Made by a program: the position numbers and the translations under genes. Source: Acuticoccus yangtzensis (lineage in GTDB: Bacteria > Pseudomonadota > Alphaproteobacteria > Rhizobiales > Amorphaceae). Taken from it: a stretch of DNA of 64,000 nucleotides. Positions 8,677 to 16,674 of this stretch are shown piece after piece. Location of the stretch: the NCBI RefSeq assembly GCF_001927245.1, contig NZ_MJUX01000003.1:62001-126000 (forward strand), given 5' to 3'. Every line of letters starts with the position of its first letter. Position 1 is the first letter of the stretch. Under the pieces are notes generated by a model that was given only the letters and a program-made list of their open reading frames with translations, had not been told where the DNA came from and did not search any database.

Positions 8677-9426
8677 TTAGGCGGCGGCGCGGGCAGCCTC
8701 GGCCAACGGCAGCACAGTCTCCCCGTCCAGGATCGGAATGACCCCGTCCGCGTGGATGCCGTCCGGATCGACACGGCAGCGCAACGCGGCGAAGCGCACG
8801 CCCGCCGCCAGCGCCTTGTCGAAGGCGACGCCGTAGGCCGCGTCGATGTGCCGGGCCAGGCGAAACACCTCGCAGTCGCCGCGCTGGATGAGGAAGACCA
8901 TCAGCGCGTCGTCACCGGCCGCGACCACATCCGCCAAGGCGCCGAGGTGCTTGGCGCCGCGCGCGGTCACGCAGTCGGGGAACGAGGCCTCGCCGGGACG
9001 CTCGACCATGTGGACGTTCTTGATCTCGACGAAGGTGCGCCGGCCGTCGTCCTGCGTCACCAGAAGGTCGATCCGCTCAGCCTTGCCGTACTTCACCTCG
9101 GGCCGGATGGTCCCGGTGGCGGGGAAGGGCGCCCGGCCCGCGCGCGCCAGGGCGAGCGCCACGCGGTTGGGGTTCTGCGTGTTGGCGCCGACCCAACCGC
9201 CCTCGGCTTCGACCGCCTCCAGCGTGTGGCTGTAGCGCCGCTTGGGGTTGTCCGAAACGGAGAGGAGCACGCGCGCGCCCGGATTGGTGAGGCCCGTCAT
9301 CGCCCCGGTGTTGGGGCAGTGGGCGGTGATCTCAGTGCCATCGGCAAGGCGCACGTCGAGCAGGAAGCGCTTGCGCCGCTCGACCCAGATGGCTTCGACG
9401 AGGGGACCGAAAGGATGTGCCAACAT
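8677..9426 (-). CDS. sfsA: SfsA family DNA/RNA-nuclease-like protein
   Basis: Protein of 249 residues that matches SfsA along its whole length: FLLDVRLADG, AHCPNTGAMTGL, GWVGANTQNPNRV, the core FVEIKNVHMV (restriction-enzyme-like fold) and FPDCVTARGAKHL. SfsA was named for stimulating maltose metabolism in E. coli; it is now viewed as a putative nuclease, and its true role is uncertain. It starts the sfsA-map-radC run. Confidence 0.94.
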   Translation of the reverse strand: MLAHPFGPLVEAIWVERRKRFLLDVRLADGTEITAHCPNTGAMTGLTNPGARVLLSVSDNPKRRYSHTLEAVEAEGGWVGANTQNPNRVALALARAGRAPFPATGTIRPEVKYGKAERIDLLVTQDDGRRTFVEIKNVHMVERPGEASFPDCVTARGAKHLGALADVVAAGDDALMVFLIQRGDCEVFRLARHIDAAYGVAFDKALAAGVRFAALRCRVDPDGIHADGVIPILDGETVLPLAEAARAAA

Positions 9427-9627
9427 GGCCGCAGTGTGCCGTGCGGCCTGCGCCCTGCCTAGGCCGCGCGCCCGACCGTCCCCGCTTTCAACGCACGCTC
9501 CGCCGGGCGTGTCAGGAACGGCGCACCGCTGGCATGAGACGCGCGGCGGTGGACCAGCGGCGCCCAGGCTGCGGTGGGGCGCTTCACTGGCCCGGGGTGG
9601 GCGTCGCCCGGCGCCGCGCTGCCCACT

Positions 9628-10512
9628 TCAGGGCGCGCCCGGAACCGCCTGAAGGTAGCGCGCGATGGCCTGGCGATCTTCAGGCGCCACCTTCGCCCAA
9701 TTGTCGATCACCGCGGACATGGACCCGCCGACGGAGTCGTAGTCGGGCGTGAATCCCGTTTCCAGGAGATAGGCGATGTCGGCGGCGCTCCACCCGTCCA
9801 ACCCCGCGGCGGTGATGTCGGGCGTTGTGCCCTCACCGTCCGGGTTGGGTGCCCCCTTCAGCCAGCGGGCCGGGTCCATCGCCATCAAGGCCGTGCGCGG
9901 CGTGTGGCATTCGCCGCAATGGCCGAGGGCGACGGCGAGATAGTGGCCGCGGCGGACCTCGTCATCCGCCCCGTCCGGCACAGGGGGCGCGTCCGTCATG
10001 GCGAAGCGCTTCCACAGGCCGATCGGACGGCGCCAGCCGAACGGGAAGGGGAGACCAGCCGCGCCGGGCTCCGCATCCGAGGGAGGCAGCGTGTCCATGA
10101 AGGCCTTCAGGTCGGCGACGTCGCCGGGCGCCATGTGACGATAGCTCGTCCACGGAAAGGCGGGCACATAGTGGCTCCCGTTCGGCGCGATGCCGCGGGT
10201 GACGGCGTTGGCGAAGTCGGCGTCCGACCATCCGCCGATCCCTTGGCGCGACGGCGAGATGTTGGGCACGGTGATCGGCCCCAGCGGCGTCTTGAGGACC
10301 ATGCCGCCGGCGAGAACGAGTTTGGCGTCCCCCGTGGCGGAGGGCTCGGCGTGGCACGACGCGCAGCCCCCCGCCCAGAAGACGGCTTCGCCGCGCGCCG
10401 CGTCGCCGCCCGTGGGGACGGCGGCCGCCGCCAGCGGGTCCGGCGCCGACAGGAACCAGAAGGCCGCCGCGCCGGTCCCCAGCACCAGCACGGCGGCAAG
10501 GACCAGGCGCAT
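9628..10512 (-). CDS. Diheme c-type cytochrome
   Basis: Exported electron carrier of 294 residues. An uncleaved or cleavable N-terminal hydrophobic segment (residues 2-22) precedes two class I heme sites, CASCH at 50-54 and CGECH at 199-203. Each is followed by a Met-containing segment that could supply the sixth ligand. The two-domain layout resembles cytochrome subunits of periplasmic dehydrogenases, but no dehydrogenase gene is next to it. Its ATG overlaps the stop of the upstream cytochrome c' gene by one base (TGATG), so the pair is coupled and probably works together. Confidence 0.88.
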   Translation of the reverse strand: MRLVLAAVLVLGTGAAAFWFLSAPDPLAAAAVPTGGDAARGEAVFWAGGCASCHAEPSATGDAKLVLAGGMVLKTPLGPITVPNISPSRQGIGGWSDADFANAVTRGIAPNGSHYVPAFPWTSYRHMAPGDVADLKAFMDTLPPSDAEPGAAGLPFPFGWRRPIGLWKRFAMTDAPPVPDGADDEVRRGHYLAVALGHCGECHTPRTALMAMDPARWLKGAPNPDGEGTTPDITAAGLDGWSAADIAYLLETGFTPDYDSVGGSMSAVIDNWAKVAPEDRQAIARYLQAVPGAP

Positions 10513-10970
10513 CAGTTCTTCGGCGCGCGGTAGGTCTCGTGGCAGCCGCGGCAGGACTGTCCGAGCGGCCCCATCGCCGCACGCAGCGCGTCCAGCCCGT
10601 TCCCCGCGGTCTCCTTGGCGTTGGACGCGGCCGTGATCATCGCCTCGCCCTTCTCCTCGAACCCGGCGCGGTCGGACCAGATTTCCGGCTTGGCGCGGGT
10701 GTCGTGGCCGGTCTCGGAGCCCTCGGGGAAGAGGGTGAGGAACACCGGAGCCTCGGTGATCATCGTGTCGAGCGCGGCGATCGCAGCGTCGGCATCGTAG
10801 GCGGTCTCGCCCTTGGCCATGCCGCCCAGAACGCCCATCGCGTCGCCCACGTCTTCCATGATGGCGTGACGCTGCTCCTGCGGAGAGTCCTGCGCCAAGG
10901 CGCCGAGCGAAAGGGACAGGGTGAGGGAGGCCGCCATCAAGGTGGCGGCGGTTGTACGCGCTGCGGTCAT
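10512..10970 (-). CDS. Cytochrome c' (class II c-type cytochrome)
   Basis: Periplasmic four-helix-bundle cytochrome of 152 residues. It has a Sec signal peptide (residues 1-27, ending GALA|QD) and the class II C-terminal heme site CRGCH at 140-144. IWSDRAGFEEKGEAM is the usual helix C. Such proteins bind NO or CO, or carry electrons. I chose ATG 10970, with GGAG 7 nt upstream; the frame continues upstream but would spoil the signal peptide. It is the first gene of a two-gene unit with the diheme cytochrome. Confidence 0.9.
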   Translation of the reverse strand: MTAARTTAATLMAASLTLSLSLGALAQDSPQEQRHAIMEDVGDAMGVLGGMAKGETAYDADAAIAALDTMITEAPVFLTLFPEGSETGHDTRAKPEIWSDRAGFEEKGEAMITAASNAKETAGNGLDALRAAMGPLGQSCRGCHETYRAPKN

Positions 10971-11075
10971 GGGAAAGCTCCGGTCGGCGTTCGATTGCAC
11001 GGCCCGGTGCGCGACGAACCGCCCGCGCCGAACCGCGTGCGAGGCTAAAGTGGAGCTCTTCAAAATCAACGCGGG

Positions 11076-11091
11076 CGCAATCGCGATTGCG
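11076..11091. promoter_or_regulatory. Perfect 16-bp palindrome upstream of the cytochrome c' gene
   Basis: CGCAATCGCGATTGCG is perfectly self-complementary and lies about 106 nt upstream of the cytochrome c' start, in the short gap after the methyltransferase gene. It is a plausible operator. The binding protein is unknown. Confidence 0.45.
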
Positions 11092-11138
11092 TGATCGGCA
11101 CGGCCTGCCGTCCGCGGCCGCGTGGGCGGGGAGGGGCT

Positions 11139-11804
11139 TCAGACCGGGGCGTAGAGCCAGTCGATCTCTTTTTCACCGATCTTGCGCAGGAGCTGGTAGC
11201 CGAACGACACCAGCAGCTCGTGGCTGCCGTAGCTCGACCCGTAGCGCGAATTGGTCGCCTCTTTCACCTCCATCATGATGATGGGGCGGTCGCGCATGAT
11301 CGTCTCTTTCGCGCCCAGAAGCGCACGTTCCTCGTATCCTTCGACGTCGAGCTTCAGGAAGGCGACGTCCGTGGCGCCGAGGCTGTCGATCGGGCGGGCG
11401 GGGATGTCGCCGCCGGGTTCGACGTGGCGCGTCACGGTACGGCGGTCACGCCGGCCCTCCATGCGCACGCTCTCGGCGTGGTCGGAGACGGCGACCTCGT
11501 GCAGCGTCACGCGCTCCGCGACGCCCCAGTCGGCGACGTTGCGCCGCAGGCAGTCGGCGGCGTCCGCGGCAGGCTCGATGGCGATGACATGGTCGAAATG
11601 GTCGGCCAGCAGACGCACAAAGACGCCGATGTTGGCACCGGCGTCGATCGCGGTCGTGCGGCGGGTGACGGATGTCAGGGCATCCGCCAGGTGGTGAATC
11701 TGCTCACCGCGGCCGCCGTGCTTGTAGGCGGCCATGGATTTGCGCCGGTTCGATCCCCAGCGCAAATCCTGATCGGGCAGCCAGTAGTCGCCGACTTTCT
11801 TCAT
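11139..11804 (-). CDS. FkbM-family SAM-dependent methyltransferase
   Basis: Protein of 221 residues with the Rossmann methyltransferase core: AIDAGANIGVFVRLLADHFDHVIAIEPA (SAM loop and acidic residue), LHEVAVSDHAESV, and the FkbM signature VAFLKLDVEGYEERALLGA. FkbM members mostly O-methylate sugars or natural products; the substrate here cannot be inferred. It starts 33 nt after the rpsB stop, where tsf is normally found, and may be read through from the rpsB promoter. Confidence 0.88.
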   Translation of the reverse strand: MKKVGDYWLPDQDLRWGSNRRKSMAAYKHGGRGEQIHHLADALTSVTRRTTAIDAGANIGVFVRLLADHFDHVIAIEPAADAADCLRRNVADWGVAERVTLHEVAVSDHAESVRMEGRRDRRTVTRHVEPGGDIPARPIDSLGATDVAFLKLDVEGYEERALLGAKETIMRDRPIIMMEVKEATNSRYGSSYGSHELLVSFGYQLLRKIGEKEIDWLYAPV

Positions 11805-11837
11805 CGTGCCGGTCCCGCTGGCCGCTCAGTGTCGCAA

Positions 11838-12710
11838 TTAGGCGGACTGGGTCTCGGTCTCGGCCGGAGCGTCGCCCACGTCTTCCGCGGAGGGCTCCAT
11901 CAGCTCGGACGCGGGCGTGTCGACCGCCTCGGAACCGGTGTCGGCGACGGGGGATTCCTGCGCCAGCTCCGGCTCCATCGGCACGTCTTCGGCTTCGCCG
12001 AGGTCGTAGCCCGAATCGCCCTGCGAGCGGAGCAGACCGTCGAGCGCGGCGCGGGAGATCAGATCGCAGTAGAGCGTGATCGCACGCGCGGCGTCGTCGT
12101 TGCCCGGAATCGGGTAGGTGATGCCCTCGGGATCGCAGTTGGTGTCGAGGATTGCGACGATGGGGATGCCCAGGCGGCGGGCTTCCTGGATGGCGATCGA
12201 CTCGCGGTTCGTGTCGATCACGAACACGATGTCCGGCACGCCGCCCATCGACTTGATGCCGCCGAGATTGCGCTCGAGCTTCTCGCGCTCGCGGTCGAGG
12301 TTGAGGCGCTCTTTCTTGGTGAAGCCCTGGGCCTCGGTGTCCATCATCTCCTCGAGATTGTTGAGGCGACGGATGGAGTTCGAGATGGTCTTCCAGTTCG
12401 TCATCATGCCGCCGAGCCAGCGGGCGTTGACGTAGTACTGGGCGCACTCGGTCGCAGACTGGGCGACGGCTTCCTGAGCCTGACGCTTGGTGCCGACCAT
12501 CATCAGACGGCCGCCCTTGGCGACCGTGTCCGACACCGCCTTCAGCGCCTGGTGCAGCAGCGGCACGGTCTGGGCGAGGTCGATGATGTGGATGTTGTTG
12601 CGCGAACCGAAGATATAGTCCTGCATCTTCGGGTTCCAGCGGTGGGTCTGGTGACCGAAGTGGACGCCAGCTTCGAGGAGCTGACGCATCGTGAAGTCGG
12701 GAAGGGCCAT
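11838..12710 (-). CDS. rpsB: 30S ribosomal protein S2 (uS2)
   Basis: Small-subunit protein of 290 residues. It opens with [22 protein letters not shown] and carries the other S2 blocks: [35 protein letters not shown] and [11 protein letters not shown]. The core ends near residue 230 and is followed by about 60 acidic, Glu/Ala/Pro-rich residues. Some alphaproteobacterial S2 proteins have such tails. tsf, the near-universal downstream partner, is absent; an FkbM methyltransferase stands there instead. Confidence 0.97.
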   Translation of the reverse strand: MALPDFTMRQLLEAGVHFGHQTHRWNPKMQDYIFGSRNNIHIIDLAQTVPLLHQALKAVSDTVAKGGRLMMVGTKRQAQEAVAQSATECAQYYVNARWLGGMMTNWKTISNSIRRLNNLEEMMDTEAQGFTKKERLNLDREREKLERNLGGIKSMGGVPDIVFVIDTNRESIAIQEARRLGIPIVAILDTNCDPEGITYPIPGNDDAARAITLYCDLISRAALDGLLRSQGDSGYDLGEAEDVPMEPELAQESPVADTGSEAVDTPASELMEPSAEDVGDAPAETETQSA

Positions 12711-12747
12711 GGATTCTCTCTATCCGGTTGAACCGCCGCGAGCATCC

Positions 12748-12763
12748 GTCCCGTTGCCGGGAC
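12748..12763 (-). promoter_or_regulatory. Hairpin in the rpsB leader
   Basis: GTCCCG-TTGC-CGGGAC forms a perfect 6-bp stem with a tetraloop in the predicted 5' UTR. rpsB leaders are autoregulated by S2 in several bacteria. Whether this hairpin is such an element is only a guess. Confidence 0.35.
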
Positions 12764-12796
12764 ACCGGAGATAAGCTCGCGTGTGGGATGGCGCGC

Positions 12797-12825
12797 GATA
12801 TACGTGAGGCGGCCGCGAAGTGCAA
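12797..12825 (-). promoter_or_regulatory. Candidate sigma-70 promoter of rpsB
   Basis: On the minus strand TTGCAC, an exact 17-nt spacer and TATATC precede rpsB by about 87 nt. Spacing is optimal and both hexamers match 4 of 6 consensus bases. Confidence 0.5.
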
Positions 12826-12857
12826 CCGCCAATCGTCATCCCTTCCCGCTTCGGCCC

Positions 12858-13112
12858 TCAGTGCCCCGCGGGTGAGCGGTGGATGAAGAGATCGTAGGCC
12901 GCCAGAAGAGCAGTCGCGCCGAGCACCAGACCGAGGTCGAGCCGCGGCACGAAGTCGATCAGGATGAAGAGGAAGGCGCCGAAGAGAATGAGCGCCAGAA
13001 AGCGCGGCGCGAACAGGGCCAAAAGCAGGGCCGCGACGGCGATCCCGGCGATGCCGGCCATCCCGTAGGCTCCGATGGCCGCCAGCGCATCGGCTGTCAT
13101 GGACTCACGCAT
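12858..13112 (-). CDS. Small hypothetical membrane protein (84 aa) at the end of the TRAP operon
   Basis: Unrecognised protein of 84 residues with three hydrophobic segments, roughly residues 17-35, 36-56 and 60-76 (FLALILFGAFLFILIDFVPR), and a short polar tail. GGAAGGAG precedes the ATG by 8 nt, and the start overlaps the amidase-like stop by 8 nt. This supports a real, coupled last gene of dctP-dctQ-dctM-amidase. Function unknown. Confidence 0.65.
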   Translation of the reverse strand: MRESMTADALAAIGAYGMAGIAGIAVAALLLALFAPRFLALILFGAFLFILIDFVPRLDLGLVLGATALLAAYDLFIHRSPAGH

Positions 13113-14442
13113 GGGCGTTTCTCCCTTCCTGTCCGTGTCCGAGTAGTGTGGCCTGGAGCCAGGCCGCTGTCGTGAAGAGGCGCCGGTCCTCCCCCTTGGG
13201 GCCGACCAGCAAGGCGCCGATGGCCCGTCCTTGCGCGTCCGCCAGCAGCGGCAGTGTGATCTGCGGCAGGCCGAGGAACGCGAAGGCGAGCCCTGCCTCA
13301 CGCGGGCTGGCGGACCCGGCGTTCGCGCTGATCGGCGCAATGATGGCGTCGCACCGGGCGAAGATGGAGGAAAGGCCCGCATTGAGCACCGTCCGCCAGT
13401 CGAGAGCGGTGAGATAGTCACGCGCCAGAACCGCGTCGCCCTCGGCGACGAGGTCGCTGACATGGCCCGGAAGAGCATCGCCGAATTTGGCGGCGGTGCC
13501 GTTGAGGGCGCGGGCGGTCTCGGCGGCCAGAATGCGTTGTGCCTGGGGCACAGCCTCGCCGAAGACGCCCGGCAGAGGCGCGGCGAACGTGCGCGGGGCG
13601 AGCACATCCTGCAACTCGGCGAAGGCGTCCTTCACCGCGGCGTCCGCTTCGTCCCACCAGGCCGGCGGGACGAAGGCGAGGGTCGGTGCGACGAGCGGTG
13701 CGGCCATCGCGCCGTCTTTGAGGCCGGGCGGCGGGGAGGGCATCGTAAAATCGGCGCCCGCATCGGCCGCGAAAAGGGTGTCGGCGACGGCGGCGGCGCC
13801 GATCAGGTCGCCCGCGAGGACGACCGGCGCGGCGAGGCTGGGCGCGGCGACAAAGGTGCCGCGCATCGGCACCGACCCGGCGGACGGGCGGTAGCCGACC
13901 ACATGACCTAGCGCCGCCTCGCCGAGGACCTCGCCCAAGGTGTCGACCGCGACCGCGGCAGCCGCAGCGCGGGCGGCCAGCGGACGGGCGGCGCCGGCCG
14001 TGGTGGCAGCCGGGCCGGGGAGGCCGAAGGGGGCCGTCTCCGCCTTGCCGGTGAGCACCGCTCCAGCGGTCCGCAGACGGGCGAAGAGGGCGGCGTCCTC
14101 GTCCGGAACGCGCGCGCTGTCGCCCGCGAAGCCCTGCGTTGTGGGGATGCGGGCGGTGTCGACGAGGTCGCTGACTGCCACCGGAAGGCCGTGCAGAGCA
14201 CCCAGCGGACGGCCGCGCCCGCGCCAGGCGTCCATCGCCATGCCCTGGCGGCGCAGATACTCCGCGTCGAACCAGGTGAGGCCGGTGCCTTGGGCGGCAC
14301 CCGGAGCCTTCGCCGCGGACGCCGCCGCCTCGCCCCGCGCGGCAGCCGCCGCGGCGAGGTCGGCCGCGCGCATGGCCCCGGCGCCGATCCGTTCGATCAG
14401 GATCGCAGCCGGAAGGTCCATCAGGCGCGGATCACCGCCCAT
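13105..14442 (-). CDS. Amidase-signature-fold protein lacking the catalytic triad (probable pseudoenzyme)
   Basis: Protein of 445 residues that aligns with the amidase signature family: PLGALHGLPVAV, DLVDTARIPTTQG, AVLTGKAETAPFG, HVVGYRPSAGSVPMRGTF, a C-terminal CDAIIAPISANAGS and FLGLPQITLPL. The Ser-cisSer-Lys triad is missing by motif alignment. The Lys of the PxxxKD motif is Ser (VAVSD, residue 91). The GGSSGG loop is replaced by TAGAARPLAARAAAAA. The nucleophile of TGGS reads TLGE. The frame is otherwise intact and Ala-rich. It overlaps dctM by 11 nt, with GGAG 7 nt before its ATG, so it is expressed with the transporter. A binding or chaperone-like role is possible; hydrolysis is unlikely. 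Confidence 0.82.
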   Translation of the reverse strand: MGGDPRLMDLPAAILIERIGAGAMRAADLAAAAAARGEAAASAAKAPGAAQGTGLTWFDAEYLRRQGMAMDAWRGRGRPLGALHGLPVAVSDLVDTARIPTTQGFAGDSARVPDEDAALFARLRTAGAVLTGKAETAPFGLPGPAATTAGAARPLAARAAAAAVAVDTLGEVLGEAALGHVVGYRPSAGSVPMRGTFVAAPSLAAPVVLAGDLIGAAAVADTLFAADAGADFTMPSPPPGLKDGAMAAPLVAPTLAFVPPAWWDEADAAVKDAFAELQDVLAPRTFAAPLPGVFGEAVPQAQRILAAETARALNGTAAKFGDALPGHVSDLVAEGDAVLARDYLTALDWRTVLNAGLSSIFARCDAIIAPISANAGSASPREAGLAFAFLGLPQITLPLLADAQGRAIGALLVGPKGEDRRLFTTAAWLQATLLGHGQEGRNAHA

Positions 14443-15850
14443 AGAAGAGCTCCGGCAGATGGAACACCGTACCCGGGAAGATGTAGACGATCGCCATTGC
14501 GATGAACACCATCAGCAGGAACGGCATGATGCCCGCGAAGATGTGCGTCAGCTTCACTTCCGCCGGCGCGATGCCCTTCAGATAGTAGGCCGACATCGCC
14601 ATCGGCGGCGTCAGGAACGACGTCTGGAGGTTCAGCGCCACGAGGATGCCGAAGAACAAGGGGTCGATGCCGAAGATCTCCAGCAGCGGCAGGAAGATCG
14701 GCACGAAGATGATGATGATCTCCGACCACTCCAGCGGCCAGCCCAGCAGGAAGATGATGAGCTGCGCCAGCAGCAGGAACTGCAGCGGCGTGATGTCGAG
14801 CCCGGACACGAACTCCGAAATGATCTGCTCGCCGCCCAGGTAGGAGAAGACCGAGGAGAAGACGTAGGAGCCGACGAAGAGCCAGCACACCATCGCCGTG
14901 GTGCGCACGGTGAGATAGACCGATTCCCGCAGCCGCTGGAACGTCAGCGCCCGGTAGGCGATGGCGAGGACGATGCCGCCGAGCGCGCCAATTGCCGCCG
15001 CTTCGGTGGGGGTGGCGAGGCCGAACAGGATCGAGCCCAGCACCGCGAGAATCAGGAAGGCCAGCGGAACGAAGGACACGATGATCATGCGGATCATCGT
15101 CGCCATCGGAATGTCCGGCACCTCTTCCTTGGTGGGGCGCGGCGCCGCCGACGGCTGGATGATCGACCGGCCGACGACGTAGAGGAGATAGAGCCCGACG
15201 AGGATCAGTCCCGGAAGCAGCGCGCCCGCATAAAGCCGCACGATGGAGACACCCGACGCCGCCGCATAGACGATCAGCATGATCGACGGCGGAATGAGGA
15301 TGCCGAGCGTGCCGCCGGCGCAGATGATGCCGGACGCGAAGGACGGATTGTAGCGCGCCTTCAGCATCGCCGGCAGGGCGAGGAGGCCCATCAACGTCAC
15401 CACCGCGCCGACGATGCCGGTGGCGGTCGCGAAGAGGGCGCAGGTGATCAGCGCGGCCACGCCCATCGACCCCGGAATGCGCTTGGAGGCGATGTTGAGC
15501 GTCGAAAAGAGCCGGTCGACGATGTTCGCCCGCTCGACGATGTAGCCCATGAACAGGAACAGCGGCACCGCTGTCAGGACCTCGTTCGACATCACTGTGT
15601 ATGTCTGATTGATGAAGAGGTCGAAGATGCGGTTGTTCAAGAACCCGTCGAACCAGAGGGACCACGAATCCCAACTCGTCGCCGTCTCATCCAGTCGCAA
15701 ATATTGGCGCCATTGGCGCGAGGGGTCGAAATAGGCGTAATAGCCGAAGCCGATGCCCATCGCCATCAAGGTGAAGGCGATCGGAAAGCCGAGGAACACC
15801 AGCATGATGAACAGCCCCAGCATCGCAAGGGCAATTTGGGGATCGGTCAT
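14432..15850 (-). CDS. dctM: TRAP transporter large permease (DctM-like)
   Basis: Twelve-TM-type ion-coupled transport subunit of 472 residues. The N-terminus IALAMLGLFIMLVFLGFPIAFTL, GGTLGILIPPSIMLIVYA, FGLATPTEAAAIGALGGI and FLTPPMAMSAYYLKG are DctM signatures. The insertion YYAYFDPSRQWRQYLRLDE and the glutamate-rich loop near TKEEVPDIP mark the longer mannitol/chloroaromatic-type subgroup. The start ATG overlaps the dctQ stop as ATGA. The solute is unknown; context suggests an organic acid or amide. Confidence 0.95.
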   Translation of the reverse strand: MTDPQIALAMLGLFIMLVFLGFPIAFTLMAMGIGFGYYAYFDPSRQWRQYLRLDETATSWDSWSLWFDGFLNNRIFDLFINQTYTVMSNEVLTAVPLFLFMGYIVERANIVDRLFSTLNIASKRIPGSMGVAALITCALFATATGIVGAVVTLMGLLALPAMLKARYNPSFASGIICAGGTLGILIPPSIMLIVYAAASGVSIVRLYAGALLPGLILVGLYLLYVVGRSIIQPSAAPRPTKEEVPDIPMATMIRMIIVSFVPLAFLILAVLGSILFGLATPTEAAAIGALGGIVLAIAYRALTFQRLRESVYLTVRTTAMVCWLFVGSYVFSSVFSYLGGEQIISEFVSGLDITPLQFLLLAQLIIFLLGWPLEWSEIIIIFVPIFLPLLEIFGIDPLFFGILVALNLQTSFLTPPMAMSAYYLKGIAPAEVKLTHIFAGIMPFLLMVFIAMAIVYIFPGTVFHLPELFYGR

Positions 15851-16431
15851 GGATGGTTGCCCGCTTCGGCCTTCGCAGCCGCGTTCATCAATTGGTCTTC
15901 GGTTTCTTGCACGTCTTCGTCCGCCCGCATCCATTCACCGGTTTGGATGCATTTGATCGCGCGGAAGATCTCGGCGATGCCCTGGATGAACAGGAGCAAA
16001 CCCGCCGCGACGATCACCGTCTTGAACTGGAAGATCGGGATGCCGGCCGGCGAATTGACGCTGACTTCGCTGTAGGTCCAGGAGCGCGAGGCATATTTCC
16101 AGCCCGACAGCACCAGCGCGGTGACACCGGGGAAGAAGAAGAACAGGTAGAGGATCAGATCGACCGTCGCCTGGGTGCGCGGCTTCCACAGCCGGTACAG
16201 AAAGTCGCCGCGGACATGGCCGCCGCGCGACAGAGTGTACGCTCCGCCCATCATGAAGAGCGTGCCATACATGATGAAGGAGACGTCGAAGGCCCAAGGC
16301 GTCGGGGCATTGAGAACATAGCGGACGAAGACTTCGTAGCTCGTTCCCAAGGTCATCAAGAGGATCAGCCAGGCAAAGGTCTTGCCGAAGGCCGCCGACA
16401 ACTGGTCGGCGAAGCGGATATAGCGGGTCAT
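15847..16431 (-). CDS. dctQ: TRAP transporter small permease (DctQ-like)
   Basis: Four-TM subunit of 194 residues that pairs with the large permease. Segments near FAWLILLMTLGTSYEVFVRYVL, FDVSFIMYGTLFMMGGAYTLSRGGHVRGD and DLILYLFFFFPGVTALVLSGW are typical of DctQ. The ATG at 16431 begins MTRYIRFADQLSAAFGK, and upstream codons are non-coding in character. A 243-nt gap with a hairpin separates it from the binding-protein gene. Confidence 0.93.
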   Translation of the reverse strand: MTRYIRFADQLSAAFGKTFAWLILLMTLGTSYEVFVRYVLNAPTPWAFDVSFIMYGTLFMMGGAYTLSRGGHVRGDFLYRLWKPRTQATVDLILYLFFFFPGVTALVLSGWKYASRSWTYSEVSVNSPAGIPIFQFKTVIVAAGLLLFIQGIAEIFRAIKCIQTGEWMRADEDVQETEDQLMNAAAKAEAGNHP

Positions 16432-16539
16432 AACAGCGGCGCGACTCCAGGAAAGCACGGCCCGCGGTGGGCCACTCGAACACCGGACGGACCGGGCCCG
16501 CACACACCCGCCCGCGCGGCGCGCCCATGCTGGCGGACC

Positions 16540-16558
16540 GGCCCGTGTGAAACGGGCC
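16540..16558 (-). terminator. Intra-operon hairpin between dctP and dctQ
   Basis: GGCCCGT-GTGAA-ACGGGCC is a perfect 7-bp stem without a T-run. Between a binding-protein gene and its permeases such a hairpin often protects the upstream mRNA or lets only part of transcription through. Here that is inference from position. Confidence 0.4.
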
Positions 16559-16674
16559 CACTCCGGCAGCACGCGGCGCGCCCCGCGGGGCAAGGCAGCG
16601 GCGCCCGCCCACACTCATGCGGCGACCGCGCCATCAACGGGGCCGCCGCAGCGTGGGTCAGCAGAAGACAGGCG

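Noticed and set aside
13940-16075. 711-codon plus-strand frame opposite the amidase-like and TRAP permease genes
   Set aside because: Shadow frame rich in Arg, Glu, Asp and His; the DctM and DctQ reading is unambiguous.
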